From NCBI GenBank assembly GCA_030442055.1, contig JAUJEB010000001.1, positions 1,426,001 through 1,490,000 of the forward strand: a DNA stretch of 64,000 nt, given 5' to 3'. Below the pieces are notes generated by a model. It was not told where the DNA came from and did not search any database. It was given only the letters and a program-made list of their open reading frames with translations. The translations under genes and the position numbers were made by a program. This document shows, piece after piece, positions 18,820 to 28,142 of the stretch (its first letter is position 1; the number at the start of each line of letters is the position of its first letter). The stretch is from Agaribacillus aureus (GTDB lineage: Bacteria; Bacteroidota; Bacteroidia; Cytophagales; Cyclobacteriaceae).

Positions 18820-21126
18820 TTAATTCTTCAGAAGTCTTTCTAAGATGACGTCCTTATCAAGTATAACATGGACAAAATAGGTACCACGCTGTATATCGCC
18901 AACGTTTAATTCCTGTCGATATTGTTGTGTGTTTTTGACTGTGTCAAATCCTTTGATCATTTTGCCTCTCATATCATAGATCTTCACCGCTACCGCACCA
19001 ATGTAATCGTTCTCCATTCTTAAGGTGACCTGATCTGATCCTGCAGGTATAGGAAAAACAGTCAATGATTTGGCAAACTCACTGTCACCGATGCCATTTG
19101 GACCATTTACGGTAAAAGTAAATGACTGCACAAATGTATTATTTTGACTCTGGCCGTCATTGGCGGTAACCGCAAATTCCTGGCTGCCACCGCCACCGGC
19201 AGTAGACGGAACAATGGTGACAGTACCGGAGGTAGGAGAAATGGTTATATCCGCAAATCCTACTGTCTCGGGGCTAATTGAGTATATTACTGTCTGGCCG
19301 GATTCATCCGCAGGTACTGCGGCTTCGGTTACTTCCACAAGAACGGGACTAAAATCCGGATCTTCTGTTATATCTGTTTCGGAAAGTGTAAATGCCGGCG
19401 CATCGTTAACAGCATTGACGGTCAAAGTAAATGTCTGAGTAGCCGTATTATTACTGGCTTGTCCGTCATTGGCCGTTATCGTAAATTCCTGCGTACCATT
19501 TGCGTCGGCTAAAGCGTTGATAGTAACCAATCCGCTATTAGCGCTAATAGATACATCCGCAATATCGGTATTATCCGGCGATATGGAATAAGTAACGATT
19601 TGCGTATTCTCATCACTGGGTACCGGATCTGGTGTAACTGTTATTTCTATAGTCGCTGTAAAATCTTCGTCATGTGTTTCCGTATCTGATGATATGGCAA
19701 ATGTGGGTGCATCATTTTGCGCATTGACGGTAATTGAAAAGTTCACCGGTGTACTTGATTGACTAGGCGAACCGTCATCATCCAGGGTTACTGTAATATT
19801 AGCAACGCCATTGGCATTATCATTGGCCGTATAAGTGAGCACTCCCGTATCACTAATGGCAGGTGCAACAGCAAATAGGCCTACGTTATCATTACTGGTT
19901 ATATTAAAAGTAACGTTTTGCGTTAGCTCAGGGTCTCCGTCATCTATATTGGTAGCCCAGCCTGTAACGGTTTGTGGACCTGCATCTTCATCTACAATCT
20001 GATTTCCCAGGTTATCAAAAGTCGGGGGATCATTCTGTGCTGTTACGGTAATCATGAAGGAATCGTTATCAGTTCCCTGACTATTAGTGGCAACTACAGT
20101 AACATTGGCAGTGCCAATATCTGCCTGCAGAGGTGTCCAGGTAATCAATCCGGTGTTGGTATTGATACTCATGGCAGCCGGAGAGGTCGTCAAGCTGTAA
20201 GTGGGAGCAGGGTCTCCGGTCGCTACTACCTGATAAGAATACTCAGCTCCTACTGAAGCCGTCGTGGGAGGTGAAGAAGTGATAGTCGGCGCAACAGGGC
20301 AAATGCCAGTGCCAGCCACACCGTTGTTATAATGATTCAGCACTTCGTTCGTAGGGCAACCCAGCTCTGTATCGCAAAGGTTTCTATTAAATATACCAAT
20401 ATTGTCAATCGCGCCTTGAAAAAAGTTTGAATTTGCCGTGACATCGGAGAATCTAAAATTTCCAATCCTCAACGGTTTGCCAGGTGCGGCGAAACCATTT
20501 GAAAAGGATACAGTAGTAAAGTCTTCCTGTACGCCATCAACATAGATTTTGATTCTATTAGCCGTTTCATCATAAGTTCCAACTATCTGATGCCAATTAC
20601 CATCGTTCAGAGCCGTGTTGCCAACGGTCTCAGATTCTACAGGAACTGCCGCATTATCTCTTACCACAAATTTCGCAAAATTGGTAGTCTGGTCAATACC
20701 CAGCCACCACAACATTCCCTGGCCCCCTGGTGTTTCATCATCATTGTTAGTTCTTGAAACAACCACTTTATTATTAGTAGCTGAAGTACTAAACTTTATC
20801 CAGGCTTCAATGGAAAAACTAGCAGCAAAATCAAATTGCGCTGAGGCTGGTACATTAATAAACTGATCAACACCATTAAACTCTAACGCACCACCTATCT
20901 GTCCGGCAGTAGCGGTAGGACAGGCGGTACAGGTACCATCATTGTTATTTGCAAAATCATCAAAAGACGTAGCGCCTGTAGCCTCATCCATTTTGTAGTG
21001 GGCTGCTGTTTCACCCGGACAAGATTGAGCAAGTACTGTCTGGCCAAAAAAGAGCATGGCACTTATGGCAAAAAATGACAGTTTTAAATAAAATATATTG
21101 GAACCTGGAGCGTAATTTTTTTTCAT
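18820..21126 (-). CDS. T9SS-secreted LamG/cadherin-like repeat protein
   Basis: Large surface protein of 768 residues. After a signal peptide (to about residue 34) there is a LamG/concanavalin-like domain (about 45-245: LEFNGVDQFINVP, FSIEAWIKFST, IKIYVDGVQED). A putative-Ig domain and three to four ~100-residue repeats follow, each ending in TVNAQNDAP/TVNAVNDAP-type linkers. The C-terminal ~80 residues are a T9SS type A sorting domain (SLTVFPIPAGSDQ, VKIYDMRGKMI, C-terminal LKN). LamG domains commonly bind glycans, so an adhesin role at the polysaccharide surface is plausible but unproven. Confidence 0.85.
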   Translation of the reverse strand: MKKNYAPGSNIFYLKLSFFAISAMLFFGQTVLAQSCPGETAAHYKMDEATGATSFDDFANNNDGTCTACPTATAGQIGGALEFNGVDQFINVPASAQFDFAASFSIEAWIKFSTSATNNKVVVSRTNNDDETPGGQGMLWWLGIDQTTNFAKFVVRDNAAVPVESETVGNTALNDGNWHQIVGTYDETANRIKIYVDGVQEDFTTVSFSNGFAAPGKPLRIGNFRFSDVTANSNFFQGAIDNIGIFNRNLCDTELGCPTNEVLNHYNNGVAGTGICPVAPTITSSPPTTASVGAEYSYQVVATGDPAPTYSLTTSPAAMSINTNTGLITWTPLQADIGTANVTVVATNSQGTDNDSFMITVTAQNDPPTFDNLGNQIVDEDAGPQTVTGWATNIDDGDPELTQNVTFNITSNDNVGLFAVAPAISDTGVLTYTANDNANGVANITVTLDDDGSPSQSSTPVNFSITVNAQNDAPTFAISSDTETHDEDFTATIEITVTPDPVPSDENTQIVTYSISPDNTDIADVSISANSGLVTINALADANGTQEFTITANDGQASNNTATQTFTLTVNAVNDAPAFTLSETDITEDPDFSPVLVEVTEAAVPADESGQTVIYSISPETVGFADITISPTSGTVTIVPSTAGGGGSQEFAVTANDGQSQNNTFVQSFTFTVNGPNGIGDSEFAKSLTVFPIPAGSDQVTLRMENDYIGAVAVKIYDMRGKMIKGFDTVKNTQQYRQELNVGDIQRGTYFVHVILDKDVILERLLKN

Positions 21127-21200
21127 TCTATGTATTATTTATATGAATTTTGAACCAAGATATTAATAACTAATTATTAATTAATGCGATTTTTAGTAAA

Positions 21201-21222
21201 AATGTAACCGCAATCTTACATT
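21201..21222 (-). terminator. Hairpin downstream of the epimerase, upstream of the LamG gene
   Basis: AATGTAA (21201-21207) and TTACATT (21216-21222) form a 7-bp stem with an 8-base loop. Reading on the minus strand it is followed by TTT, so it could terminate the epimerase operon about 95 bases after its stop. It could also be a 5' leader hairpin of the LamG gene. Confidence 0.35.
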
Positions 21223-21270
21223 GTAATAAAAAAATCCTAAAATAAAGGGACCTTTCGATCTCCGACTGCG

Positions 21271-21278
21271 CAAATATA
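21271..21278 (-). promoter_or_regulatory. Candidate -7 element for the LamG T9SS gene
   Basis: The minus strand reads TATATTTG, matching TAnnTTTG, about 145 bases upstream of the gene start. No TTTG at -33 is seen. It lies upstream of the hairpin at 21201-21222, which makes attenuation or a wrong call possible. Confidence 0.35.
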
Positions 21279-21315
21279 ACTATTTATATTTTTTTTATAA
21301 AGAAATTGCTACATC

Positions 21316-22362
21316 TTATTTATTTTGAGAGAAATAGTCTTTATACCATTCTACGAATTGCTTAACCCCTTCTTTCACCGAAATGGAGGGAATATAACCC
21401 GTACTATTCTTTAAATTATCGACATCGGCATACGTGGTATTAACATCACCGGGTTGAAGCGGCAAGTAATTAATCTTTGCCTTTTTACCGATAGCTTCTT
21501 CAATAGCTTCGATAAAATCCATCAATTTTACCGGCTTACTGTTGCCAATATTGTACAGGACGTAAGGTGCCTTGCTATGGTTGGTTGGCAAGTTTGATTT
21601 TTCTACGCCTTGCGGAATTTGAGTAAATGTTTTTACAATTCCGTCCACTATATCGTCCACGTAAGTAAAATCCCTTTTCATGTCCCCGTGATTGTACACG
21701 TCTATGGGTTTATCCTCGATGATATTTTTAGTGAATTTAAAAAGGGCCATATCGGGTCTTCCCCATGGTCCGTAAACAGTGAAAAAACGCAGTCCTGTTA
21801 CAGGTATATTGTAAAGGTAGGAATAGCAGTGCGCCATCATCTCATTGGATTTTTTCGTCGCTGCATATAGAGAAACCGGGTGCTCCGTAGCATGAGATTC
21901 CTTAAAGGGGATCTCTGAATTCAGCCCATATACCGAGGAGCTGGAAGCAAACACTAAATGTTTTGCATCGAAATTCCGGCAGCCTTCCAGGATATTCAGA
22001 AATCCCAGGATATTGCTTTCGATATATACATCCGGATTTTCAATGGAATAGCGTACGCCTGCCTGCGCCGCCAGATGCACAACATAATCAAAGCGTTCAC
22101 TTTCAAATAACTCGTGAATTCTTTCTTTTTCTTCGAGGTTTAAATGCAAAAAGCTCAGGTTTTCATTTGCTTTGACTGCTTTACCATAGGCTATCTGATC
22201 CCTTGGTATTCCCTGTTGTTGCAATCGCTCATACTTCAGCTCTTTGTCGTAGTATTCATTGATATTATCCAAACCGAATATGCTATGTCCCTGTTTCCTG
22301 AGTGCCATGACGGTATGCATACCAATAAAGCCAGCATTTCCGGTAACTAATATTTTGGACAT
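21316..22362 (-). CDS. UDP-glucuronate 4-epimerase-like NAD-dependent epimerase
   Basis: Extended SDR of 348 residues, likely interconverting a UDP-uronic acid or UDP-hexose at C4. The start KILVTGNAGFIGMHT is the NAD site. DNINEYYDKELKYERL, AAQAGVRYSIENPDVY and RFFTVYGPWGRPDMA are typical of the CapI/GlcA 4-epimerase group, and the catalytic pair is in YAATKKSNE. It follows the UDP-sugar dehydrogenase by 60 bp on the same strand, as in many capsule clusters. The substrate is inferred from family resemblance. Confidence 0.88.
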   Translation of the reverse strand: MSKILVTGNAGFIGMHTVMALRKQGHSIFGLDNINEYYDKELKYERLQQQGIPRDQIAYGKAVKANENLSFLHLNLEEKERIHELFESERFDYVVHLAAQAGVRYSIENPDVYIESNILGFLNILEGCRNFDAKHLVFASSSSVYGLNSEIPFKESHATEHPVSLYAATKKSNEMMAHCYSYLYNIPVTGLRFFTVYGPWGRPDMALFKFTKNIIEDKPIDVYNHGDMKRDFTYVDDIVDGIVKTFTQIPQGVEKSNLPTNHSKAPYVLYNIGNSKPVKLMDFIEAIEEAIGKKAKINYLPLQPGDVNTTYADVDNLKNSTGYIPSISVKEGVKQFVEWYKDYFSQNK

Positions 22363-22422
22363 GATTTCCTTTGATTAAAATAGCGCAATTCCATTGAGAT
22401 GAGATTTGAGCAATTCTTTGAT

Positions 22423-23712
22423 TTACAGGCTTTTATAAGCCATTTTTGTGATTTTATCTTTAAATACCCCCTTCACATCAAAGAAAAGTGCATTTTTGCC
22501 GGTAATATTATTGAAGTAAGCCTCGTCCAACTCCATATAGTTTTCATGATTTACCGCCAGTACAACGGCATCATAGTCTTTATCCAACCGCTTTTTAATG
22601 GTGTAACCATATTCTTCCTTGACTTCGGCACTATCGGCAAAGGGGTCTGCGACATGTACTTTCACCTGGTAGGAATTCAGCTCATTATAAACGTCTGCCA
22701 CTTTAGAATTTCTGATATCGGAAACGTTTTCTTTGAAAGTAGCTCCCATTATCAGTACTTTGGCTCTTTTTAGCGACTTATCGTTGGTAATAATGTGTTG
22801 AACAACGTCTCTGGCTATCAGCTGCCCCATATTATCGTTGATATTTCTTCCGGACAAGATTACTTTGGCATGATAACCAAGCTCGCTGGCTTTATGCGTC
22901 AGATAATACGGGTCCACTCCAATACAATGCCCTCCAACTAAACCCGGTTTAAAATTCAAAAAATTCCATTTAGTCCCTGCCGCTTCCAACACCTCATACG
23001 TGTTAACACCGATTTTATTGAAAATTATTGATAGTTCATTCATCAATGCGATGTTAACATCCCTTTGGGTGTTTTCTATAATTTTTGCAGCCTCCGCAAC
23101 TTTTATAGAGGAAGCTGTATGAATTCCGGCCGTAATAATAGACTTGTAGACATCACCTATTACTTTTGCAGAACCTTTATCGCAGCCAGAAACTACCTTA
23201 AGTATCTTGGTCAATGTATGCTCCTTATCGCCCGGATTTATCCTTTCCGGGGAATACCCCACCTTAAAGTCTCTCAAAAATTTCAATCCCGACTCTTCTT
23301 CCAGTACCGGAACACAATCTTCCTCTGTACATCCGGGGTAAACGGTTGACTCAAACACCACATAGTCCCCCTTCTTCAAAACTTTCCCGACGGTGCGGCA
23401 AGCCGACAAAAGCGGTTTCAAATCCGGCCTTCTATATTCATCTATGGGCGTAGGTACAGCAACAACATAAAAATTAGCCGGTTTAATATCTTTCAAAGTA
23501 TGTGTGAATTTAATATTACATCCTTCGAAGTCTTCTTTTACCAATTCTTTACTTGGATCGACATGGTTATTCATCATCTCCACCCTTTTAGCATTGATAT
23601 CAAATCCGATAACCGAGAATTTTCTGGCAAATTCCAGCGCAATCGGTAAGCCAACATATCCCAACCCTACAACACAAATTCGTTTTTTATTATTCAACAA
23701 GTCCTTTAACAT
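22423..23712 (-). CDS. UDP-N-acetylhexosamine 6-dehydrogenase (WbpA/TviB type)
   Basis: Nucleotide-sugar dehydrogenase of 429 residues that oxidises C6, probably of UDP-GlcNAc or UDP-GalNAc. It shows RICVVGLGYVGLPIALEF, VVAVPTPIDEYRRPDL, VFESTVYPGCTEE, YSPERINPGDKEH and the catalytic cysteine in LVGGHCIGVDPYYLTHKA. This WbpA/TviB subfamily is distinct from the dehydrogenase at 10729-11973. It sits between the epimerase and the wzc-like gene and probably feeds uronic acids to that capsule. Confidence 0.9.
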   Translation of the reverse strand: MLKDLLNNKKRICVVGLGYVGLPIALEFARKFSVIGFDINAKRVEMMNNHVDPSKELVKEDFEGCNIKFTHTLKDIKPANFYVVAVPTPIDEYRRPDLKPLLSACRTVGKVLKKGDYVVFESTVYPGCTEEDCVPVLEEESGLKFLRDFKVGYSPERINPGDKEHTLTKILKVVSGCDKGSAKVIGDVYKSIITAGIHTASSIKVAEAAKIIENTQRDVNIALMNELSIIFNKIGVNTYEVLEAAGTKWNFLNFKPGLVGGHCIGVDPYYLTHKASELGYHAKVILSGRNINDNMGQLIARDVVQHIITNDKSLKRAKVLIMGATFKENVSDIRNSKVADVYNELNSYQVKVHVADPFADSAEVKEEYGYTIKKRLDKDYDAVVLAVNHENYMELDEAYFNNITGKNALFFDVKGVFKDKITKMAYKSL

Positions 23713-23832
23713 TTATTCAAATTTTATTAATAATTATCCAAAAAATCATAAACTTAAGCGGCTCGCAAATTAGCTATGATAGTTTAATTGTTCAATTGAC
23801 AGCATCAGGAAAAGTTACATGCAGAAAAAAAC

Positions 23833-26142
23833 CTATTTACGCTTTTCCTCATAATAACCATAGCCATAACCGTAGTTATTGCTCTGATCCTTAACATCAT
23901 TGAACAAAATACTTACATTTTTAAGTTTTCCGGTTTCGTAGAGATCCTGAACATTTTTGATTGCTTCCATGGGTGTATAATTCTGTCTTGCCAGGAAAAT
24001 AGTATGATCAGCAAAATTCATTAAGATGAAAGCGTCAGTTACCAATCCAAGCGGAGCGGTATCGACCAAAATGTAATCATATTCTTTTCGTAATTCACCT
24101 AGCAGCTCACCCATTTTATTATTCATCAACAACTCCGATGGATTTGGTGGTACGGGTCCGCTGCTGATAATGTCCAGGTAGGGTATTTCAGTAGCTTGAA
24201 TGATTTCGGATTTAAAGGCTGATCCTGCCAGATAGTTACTTAATCCGACCTCATTCTTCAATCCGAAGTCACCAAATATTTTAGGCCTTCGAAGGTCTGC
24301 CCCGATCAAGACTACCTTTTTGCTGGAAAATGCAAATACGGTAGCGAGATTTATAGAGGAAAATGTTTTGCCCTCACCACTCACACTGGATGTGATAACA
24401 AAAGTCTTATGATCAACATCCGAGGTGAAAAAGTTAAGGTTGGATCGGATAGAGCGGAAGGATTCGGCTACTACCGACTTGGGATTGTTGTGGACGACTA
24501 ACATGCCTTTACCCTTTGCATGACGCCATATTTGGCCCAGGACCGGGATATTGGTATGTTTTTCTATATCTTCTTTTTCAGCGACTTTGTTACTTAGAAA
24601 ATCTTTCCCTATGATAAAGCCCAGGGGCAGCGTAATACCGAGAAACAGGGCTATCAGATAGTTCCTTTTGTCACTTTTTTCAGGGCCTCCTATCGGCATT
24701 GGCGGATCTATGACCTGAATATCAGTAGAAGCGGAAGCTTTGGCAACTTCAGCCTCTGCCTTTTTGGTATTGTAAAGGATATATAGATTTTCACTGATCA
24801 AATTCAATCTTTCAATATTAACCAAAGACTGCTGCGCACCGGGAGCAGAATAGATCTCACTTCGGATTCTACTTGCACGACCATCCAGTCTGCTCTTGTT
24901 TTGTTTAGTGGTGGCCACCAAATTGTTGACACTTTCCGAAATACTGGTTTTTAGTCTTTCCACATTATCTCTGGCCCTTTTGATAAATGGGTTATTGGTA
25001 TTCTGACCTGTTCCCCGCTCAGCCTGATCAATTTTTTCCTGTTCATTTACCAGGTCGTCAATCAGTTTTCGCAGGCCGGCATCTTCAATACCGATGGCCG
25101 CTAAACCTGAAAGATCATCGAAGTTGTAGGAAGAATTAATTGTAGTTAATAATTGCTGATAAATGGCCAGCTTACTTTCAAACTGGACACTTTGCGATTC
25201 GACGTCATCAAGCCGGTTATACAGCTGTACCGCGCTTTGGCTTAGTTGTGCCGAGCTTTTTTGCCTGATAGTCGTTTTTCTGTTTTCAATCAGGTTAAGA
25301 GAGTCGGTGATTCGCTTTAATTCTTTACTAATGAAGTTGATAGTCTTGGTAGCCTGCTCGTTTTTCCTCTCCAGTTCATCCTCAATATAAACCTGGATCA
25401 GTTTATTGATAAAATTTATCTCCATTTCAGGGATGGTGCCCAACAAAGCCAGGTCAATAACCGAACCATCTGGACCAGCGACAACAATCAGTTTATTAGT
25501 ATATTCCCTGGTAATATAGTCGGGATGCCTCAGGGAAAAGGTAAACTCCTGGTTAATTACTCTGCTGTAATCATAGTTTCTTTTTTTAACCGCTCTGAAA
25601 GTTAATCCCTTATACTCTACCGTCTGTCCAAATTCATACAGTGTTGATGCATTTGTCTGATCTTCTTTCGCGAAAAATTTGAAATGTCCCTCGTCGTTGA
25701 CGATAAACTGAAAAGCCTTGCCATAATTCATGATCTCAATGGCAGAGTCAATCTGCATTTCGGCAGGCTCCCAGCCATAAGCCAGTTTGGGGCCTATTTC
25801 ATCCTCCACGGTAAATCTGTGCGTGAAATTCAGTTCCTTGATTGTTTTGAAGATAATCGGGTAGGATTTCAATACATAAGATTCCACCCCTTCGGTGACG
25901 ATATTGTTTGAGATGTCTGTTCCGTACAGAAAGCTGGCTGCCGAATTGGCATCGGTTCGACTTTTTACCAATATTTTAGATTCTACCCGCCAAACAGGCC
26001 TTGTATATTTATTAGCGAAATAAGCAACGGCGAAGGTGATTAAAAGCACACCAAGAAAAAAATACCAGTTTCTCAGGGCTTTCATCAGGATCTTTCTGAT
26101 GTCACCAAAGTTATCCCTTTTGTTAATCAACTTATTATTCAC
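23833..26142 (-). CDS. wzc: Polysaccharide co-polymerase / tyrosine autokinase (Wzc type)
   Basis: Inner-membrane protein of 769 residues controlling capsule or exopolysaccharide chain length and export. The N-terminal Wzz domain has a membrane segment at about residues 30-47 and a long periplasmic coiled coil (about 250-470). A second segment lies near 500-520, and then comes a cytoplasmic BY-kinase. Walker A is SSVSGEGKTFSSINLA, Walker A' is VVLIGADLRRP and Walker B is YDYILVDTAPLG. The C-terminus is tyrosine rich (NNYGYGYGYYEEKRK), the usual autophosphorylation cluster. It follows the Wza gene by 34 bp. Confidence 0.95.
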   Translation of the reverse strand: MNNKLINKRDNFGDIRKILMKALRNWYFFLGVLLITFAVAYFANKYTRPVWRVESKILVKSRTDANSAASFLYGTDISNNIVTEGVESYVLKSYPIIFKTIKELNFTHRFTVEDEIGPKLAYGWEPAEMQIDSAIEIMNYGKAFQFIVNDEGHFKFFAKEDQTNASTLYEFGQTVEYKGLTFRAVKKRNYDYSRVINQEFTFSLRHPDYITREYTNKLIVVAGPDGSVIDLALLGTIPEMEINFINKLIQVYIEDELERKNEQATKTINFISKELKRITDSLNLIENRKTTIRQKSSAQLSQSAVQLYNRLDDVESQSVQFESKLAIYQQLLTTINSSYNFDDLSGLAAIGIEDAGLRKLIDDLVNEQEKIDQAERGTGQNTNNPFIKRARDNVERLKTSISESVNNLVATTKQNKSRLDGRASRIRSEIYSAPGAQQSLVNIERLNLISENLYILYNTKKAEAEVAKASASTDIQVIDPPMPIGGPEKSDKRNYLIALFLGITLPLGFIIGKDFLSNKVAEKEDIEKHTNIPVLGQIWRHAKGKGMLVVHNNPKSVVAESFRSIRSNLNFFTSDVDHKTFVITSSVSGEGKTFSSINLATVFAFSSKKVVLIGADLRRPKIFGDFGLKNEVGLSNYLAGSAFKSEIIQATEIPYLDIISSGPVPPNPSELLMNNKMGELLGELRKEYDYILVDTAPLGLVTDAFILMNFADHTIFLARQNYTPMEAIKNVQDLYETGKLKNVSILFNDVKDQSNNYGYGYGYYEEKRK

Positions 26143-26176
26143 AGTACATTTATTTAAAATACTCCAATCAAGGTGT

Positions 26177-26938
26177 TTATTCGTTCAACAACCTATCTAC
26201 CAACAAGGCAATACTGGCTATGGAGGCCAAAAGGCTAACACTTATAGCTATATTTTGTTGGCTGGTTCTGCCATTAACCGCTTTCAAAGGGTCTACGATG
26301 ACATGATCGTTCGGTTGTATATAAAAATAGGGATTGCTTAGTATATCTCTGTCTAATACATTCACGTAAAGCACGCGGGCTATATTGTTTTCATAGCGAA
26401 CTATTTTGATGTTCTTTCTGTCGGCGAAGTCGGTGAAGTCACCAGCCTGTGCCAAAGCTTCCAAAATATTAATCTTCCCGGTGTAGTTGTTAAAAACGCC
26501 GGGATTGTTTATCTCTCCCAACACTGTATATTGAAAACTTAATATCTTAATAACCACTTTGGGAGATTCCAGACCTCCCTGTTGCAGCAAGCTACTGATC
26601 TTTTTTTGTGCTTCGTTAATCGTGAGTCCATTTATTTTAACATTGCCAATAACCGGTAGCTCAATATTACCCTGATCGTCAATGGTGAATCCCGATAGTA
26701 ATGGGTCGCCCCCGCCTTCCAGTTGAACTTGTGCCTGGGCAAACCAGTTAAATTCTGCCACCGTTGTTGTAAAAACCTTAATTTGCAAAATATCTTCAGA
26801 TTTCAATCTATATTCCACATATTTGGTTTGATAGTCTAATTCCATAAAGCGGTCCCCTTGAAGGTATTTGCGGTCTTTAACAGGAACGCACGACCAAACA
26901 CCTATTATAAGGAGTAATAATAGTCCTCTGATTTTCAT
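26177..26938 (-). CDS. wza: Polysaccharide export lipoprotein (Wza type)
   Basis: Outer-membrane lipoprotein of the Wza/OtnA family that forms the export channel. Starting at the ATG 26936-26938 gives a lipoprotein signal MKIRGLLLLLIIGVWSC with the lipidated Cys near residue 17; a longer reading from 26992 would bury it. Poly_export and SLBB domains follow (VDDQGNIELPVIGNVKINGL-like core, VLGEINNPGVF). A C-terminal hydrophobic helix is present. It is shorter than E. coli Wza, as usual in Bacteroidota. It is co-oriented with and just upstream of wzc. Confidence 0.92.
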   Translation of the reverse strand: MKIRGLLLLLIIGVWSCVPVKDRKYLQGDRFMELDYQTKYVEYRLKSEDILQIKVFTTTVAEFNWFAQAQVQLEGGGDPLLSGFTIDDQGNIELPVIGNVKINGLTINEAQKKISSLLQQGGLESPKVVIKILSFQYTVLGEINNPGVFNNYTGKINILEALAQAGDFTDFADRKNIKIVRYENNIARVLYVNVLDRDILSNPYFYIQPNDHVIVDPLKAVNGRTSQQNIAISVSLLASIASIALLVDRLLNE

Positions 26939-26996
26939 TTTGAATTTTAAGGGATTGTTAAAAATGTACAAATAAAAACTTCTTTTTTCCAAAAAG

Positions 26997-27004
26997 CAAA
27001 TATA
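26997..27004 (-). promoter_or_regulatory. Candidate -7 element for the wza-wzc operon
   Basis: The minus strand reads TATATTTG, matching the Bacteroidota -7 element, about 60 bases upstream of the wza start. No convincing -33 element lies at the usual spacing. Confidence 0.4.
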
Positions 27005-27067
27005 AAAACTTTCGTAATACGAACTAATAAAAGATCAAAAATTAACATTAAGCGAATTCCTTGATTA

Positions 27068-27901
27068 CTAACTATATGCATTACCTAATTGCCATATTTC
27101 CCCGATCATTTTCAGAAACTCCGCCAGCTCATTTAAGGGAATCATATTAGGGCCATCGCTCAACGCATTGGCGGGATCAGGATGGGTTTCAATAAAAAAG
27201 CCATCTACGCCTGCTGCCGCCGCCGCACGTGCCAGGTAAGGTGCAAATTCCCGCTGTCCCCCGGAAGTCCCTCCGGCGCCACCTGGTTGTTGGACACTGT
27301 GGGTAACATCAAAAATCACCGGTGAAAATTGTCTCATTACCGGCAAGGATCTCATATCTACCACCAAATTGTGGTAGCCGAATGAAACACCTCTTTCCGT
27401 CAGGCATACATTTTCATTATCTGTATTTCGAATTTTTGCCACAGCATATTGCATGTCTTCAGGAGCCATAAACTGCCCCCTTTTTATATTGACGCCTTTG
27501 CCCGATTTTCCGGCCGCCACCAAAAGATCCGTCTGGCGGCACAGGAAAGCTGGAATTTGCAGTACATCCACAACCTCCGCAACCGCATCCACCTGATGCG
27601 ATTCATGAACGTCCGTGATCAACGGTACCCCCACCTGCTTTTTCACCTCCTCCAGGATCCTCATGGCCTCCTCAAAACCGATACTGCGAAAAGAGGAAGA
27701 CGAGGTGCGATTTGCTTTGTCAAAAGAGGCTTTAAAAACGTAGGAAATGCCAAGTTTACTGGTCATTTCTTTAACGCTATTGGCAATTTTCAAACATATG
27801 TCTAACCCTTCAATGGCACAAGGTCCCGCCAATAAAACCAAATGCTCATCACCCAGTGTAATATCTTTAGTAAGTTGGATGGGTGCCGAAAATTTTTGCA
27901 T
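27068..27901 (-). CDS. kdsA: 3-deoxy-8-phosphooctulonate synthase
   Basis: Condenses phosphoenolpyruvate with arabinose-5-phosphate to give Kdo-8-phosphate for the LPS inner core. The 277-residue TIM-barrel protein has [59 protein letters not shown] and [13 protein letters not shown], all diagnostic of KdsA rather than DAHP synthase. Length is normal. It lies at the head of the minus-strand capsule module but 129 bp from wza and may be transcribed on its own. Confidence 0.97.
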   Translation of the reverse strand: MQKFSAPIQLTKDITLGDEHLVLLAGPCAIEGLDICLKIANSVKEMTSKLGISYVFKASFDKANRTSSSSFRSIGFEEAMRILEEVKKQVGVPLITDVHESHQVDAVAEVVDVLQIPAFLCRQTDLLVAAGKSGKGVNIKRGQFMAPEDMQYAVAKIRNTDNENVCLTERGVSFGYHNLVVDMRSLPVMRQFSPVIFDVTHSVQQPGGAGGTSGGQREFAPYLARAAAAAGVDGFFIETHPDPANALSDGPNMIPLNELAEFLKMIGEIWQLGNAYS

Positions 27902-28142
27902 AGTTCACTATTGTATTTAGGTACCCAAACTTCTTAATCATTTTCATTAAATCAAAAGCACTTGGATTAATTTTTATTTAATATAATCGCAGCCTTAAAG
28001 GTAACCCTATAGCGGTATCTCATATGAGGTTTCATCAAATACCGGTTATTTATCAAACCCGGTTTTGTTATTCCGTTTTAAGTGATATATTAGAAAAAGT
28101 AAAGCTGATAAGCTATTACGCCCAAAACCACTGAAAACAGCA

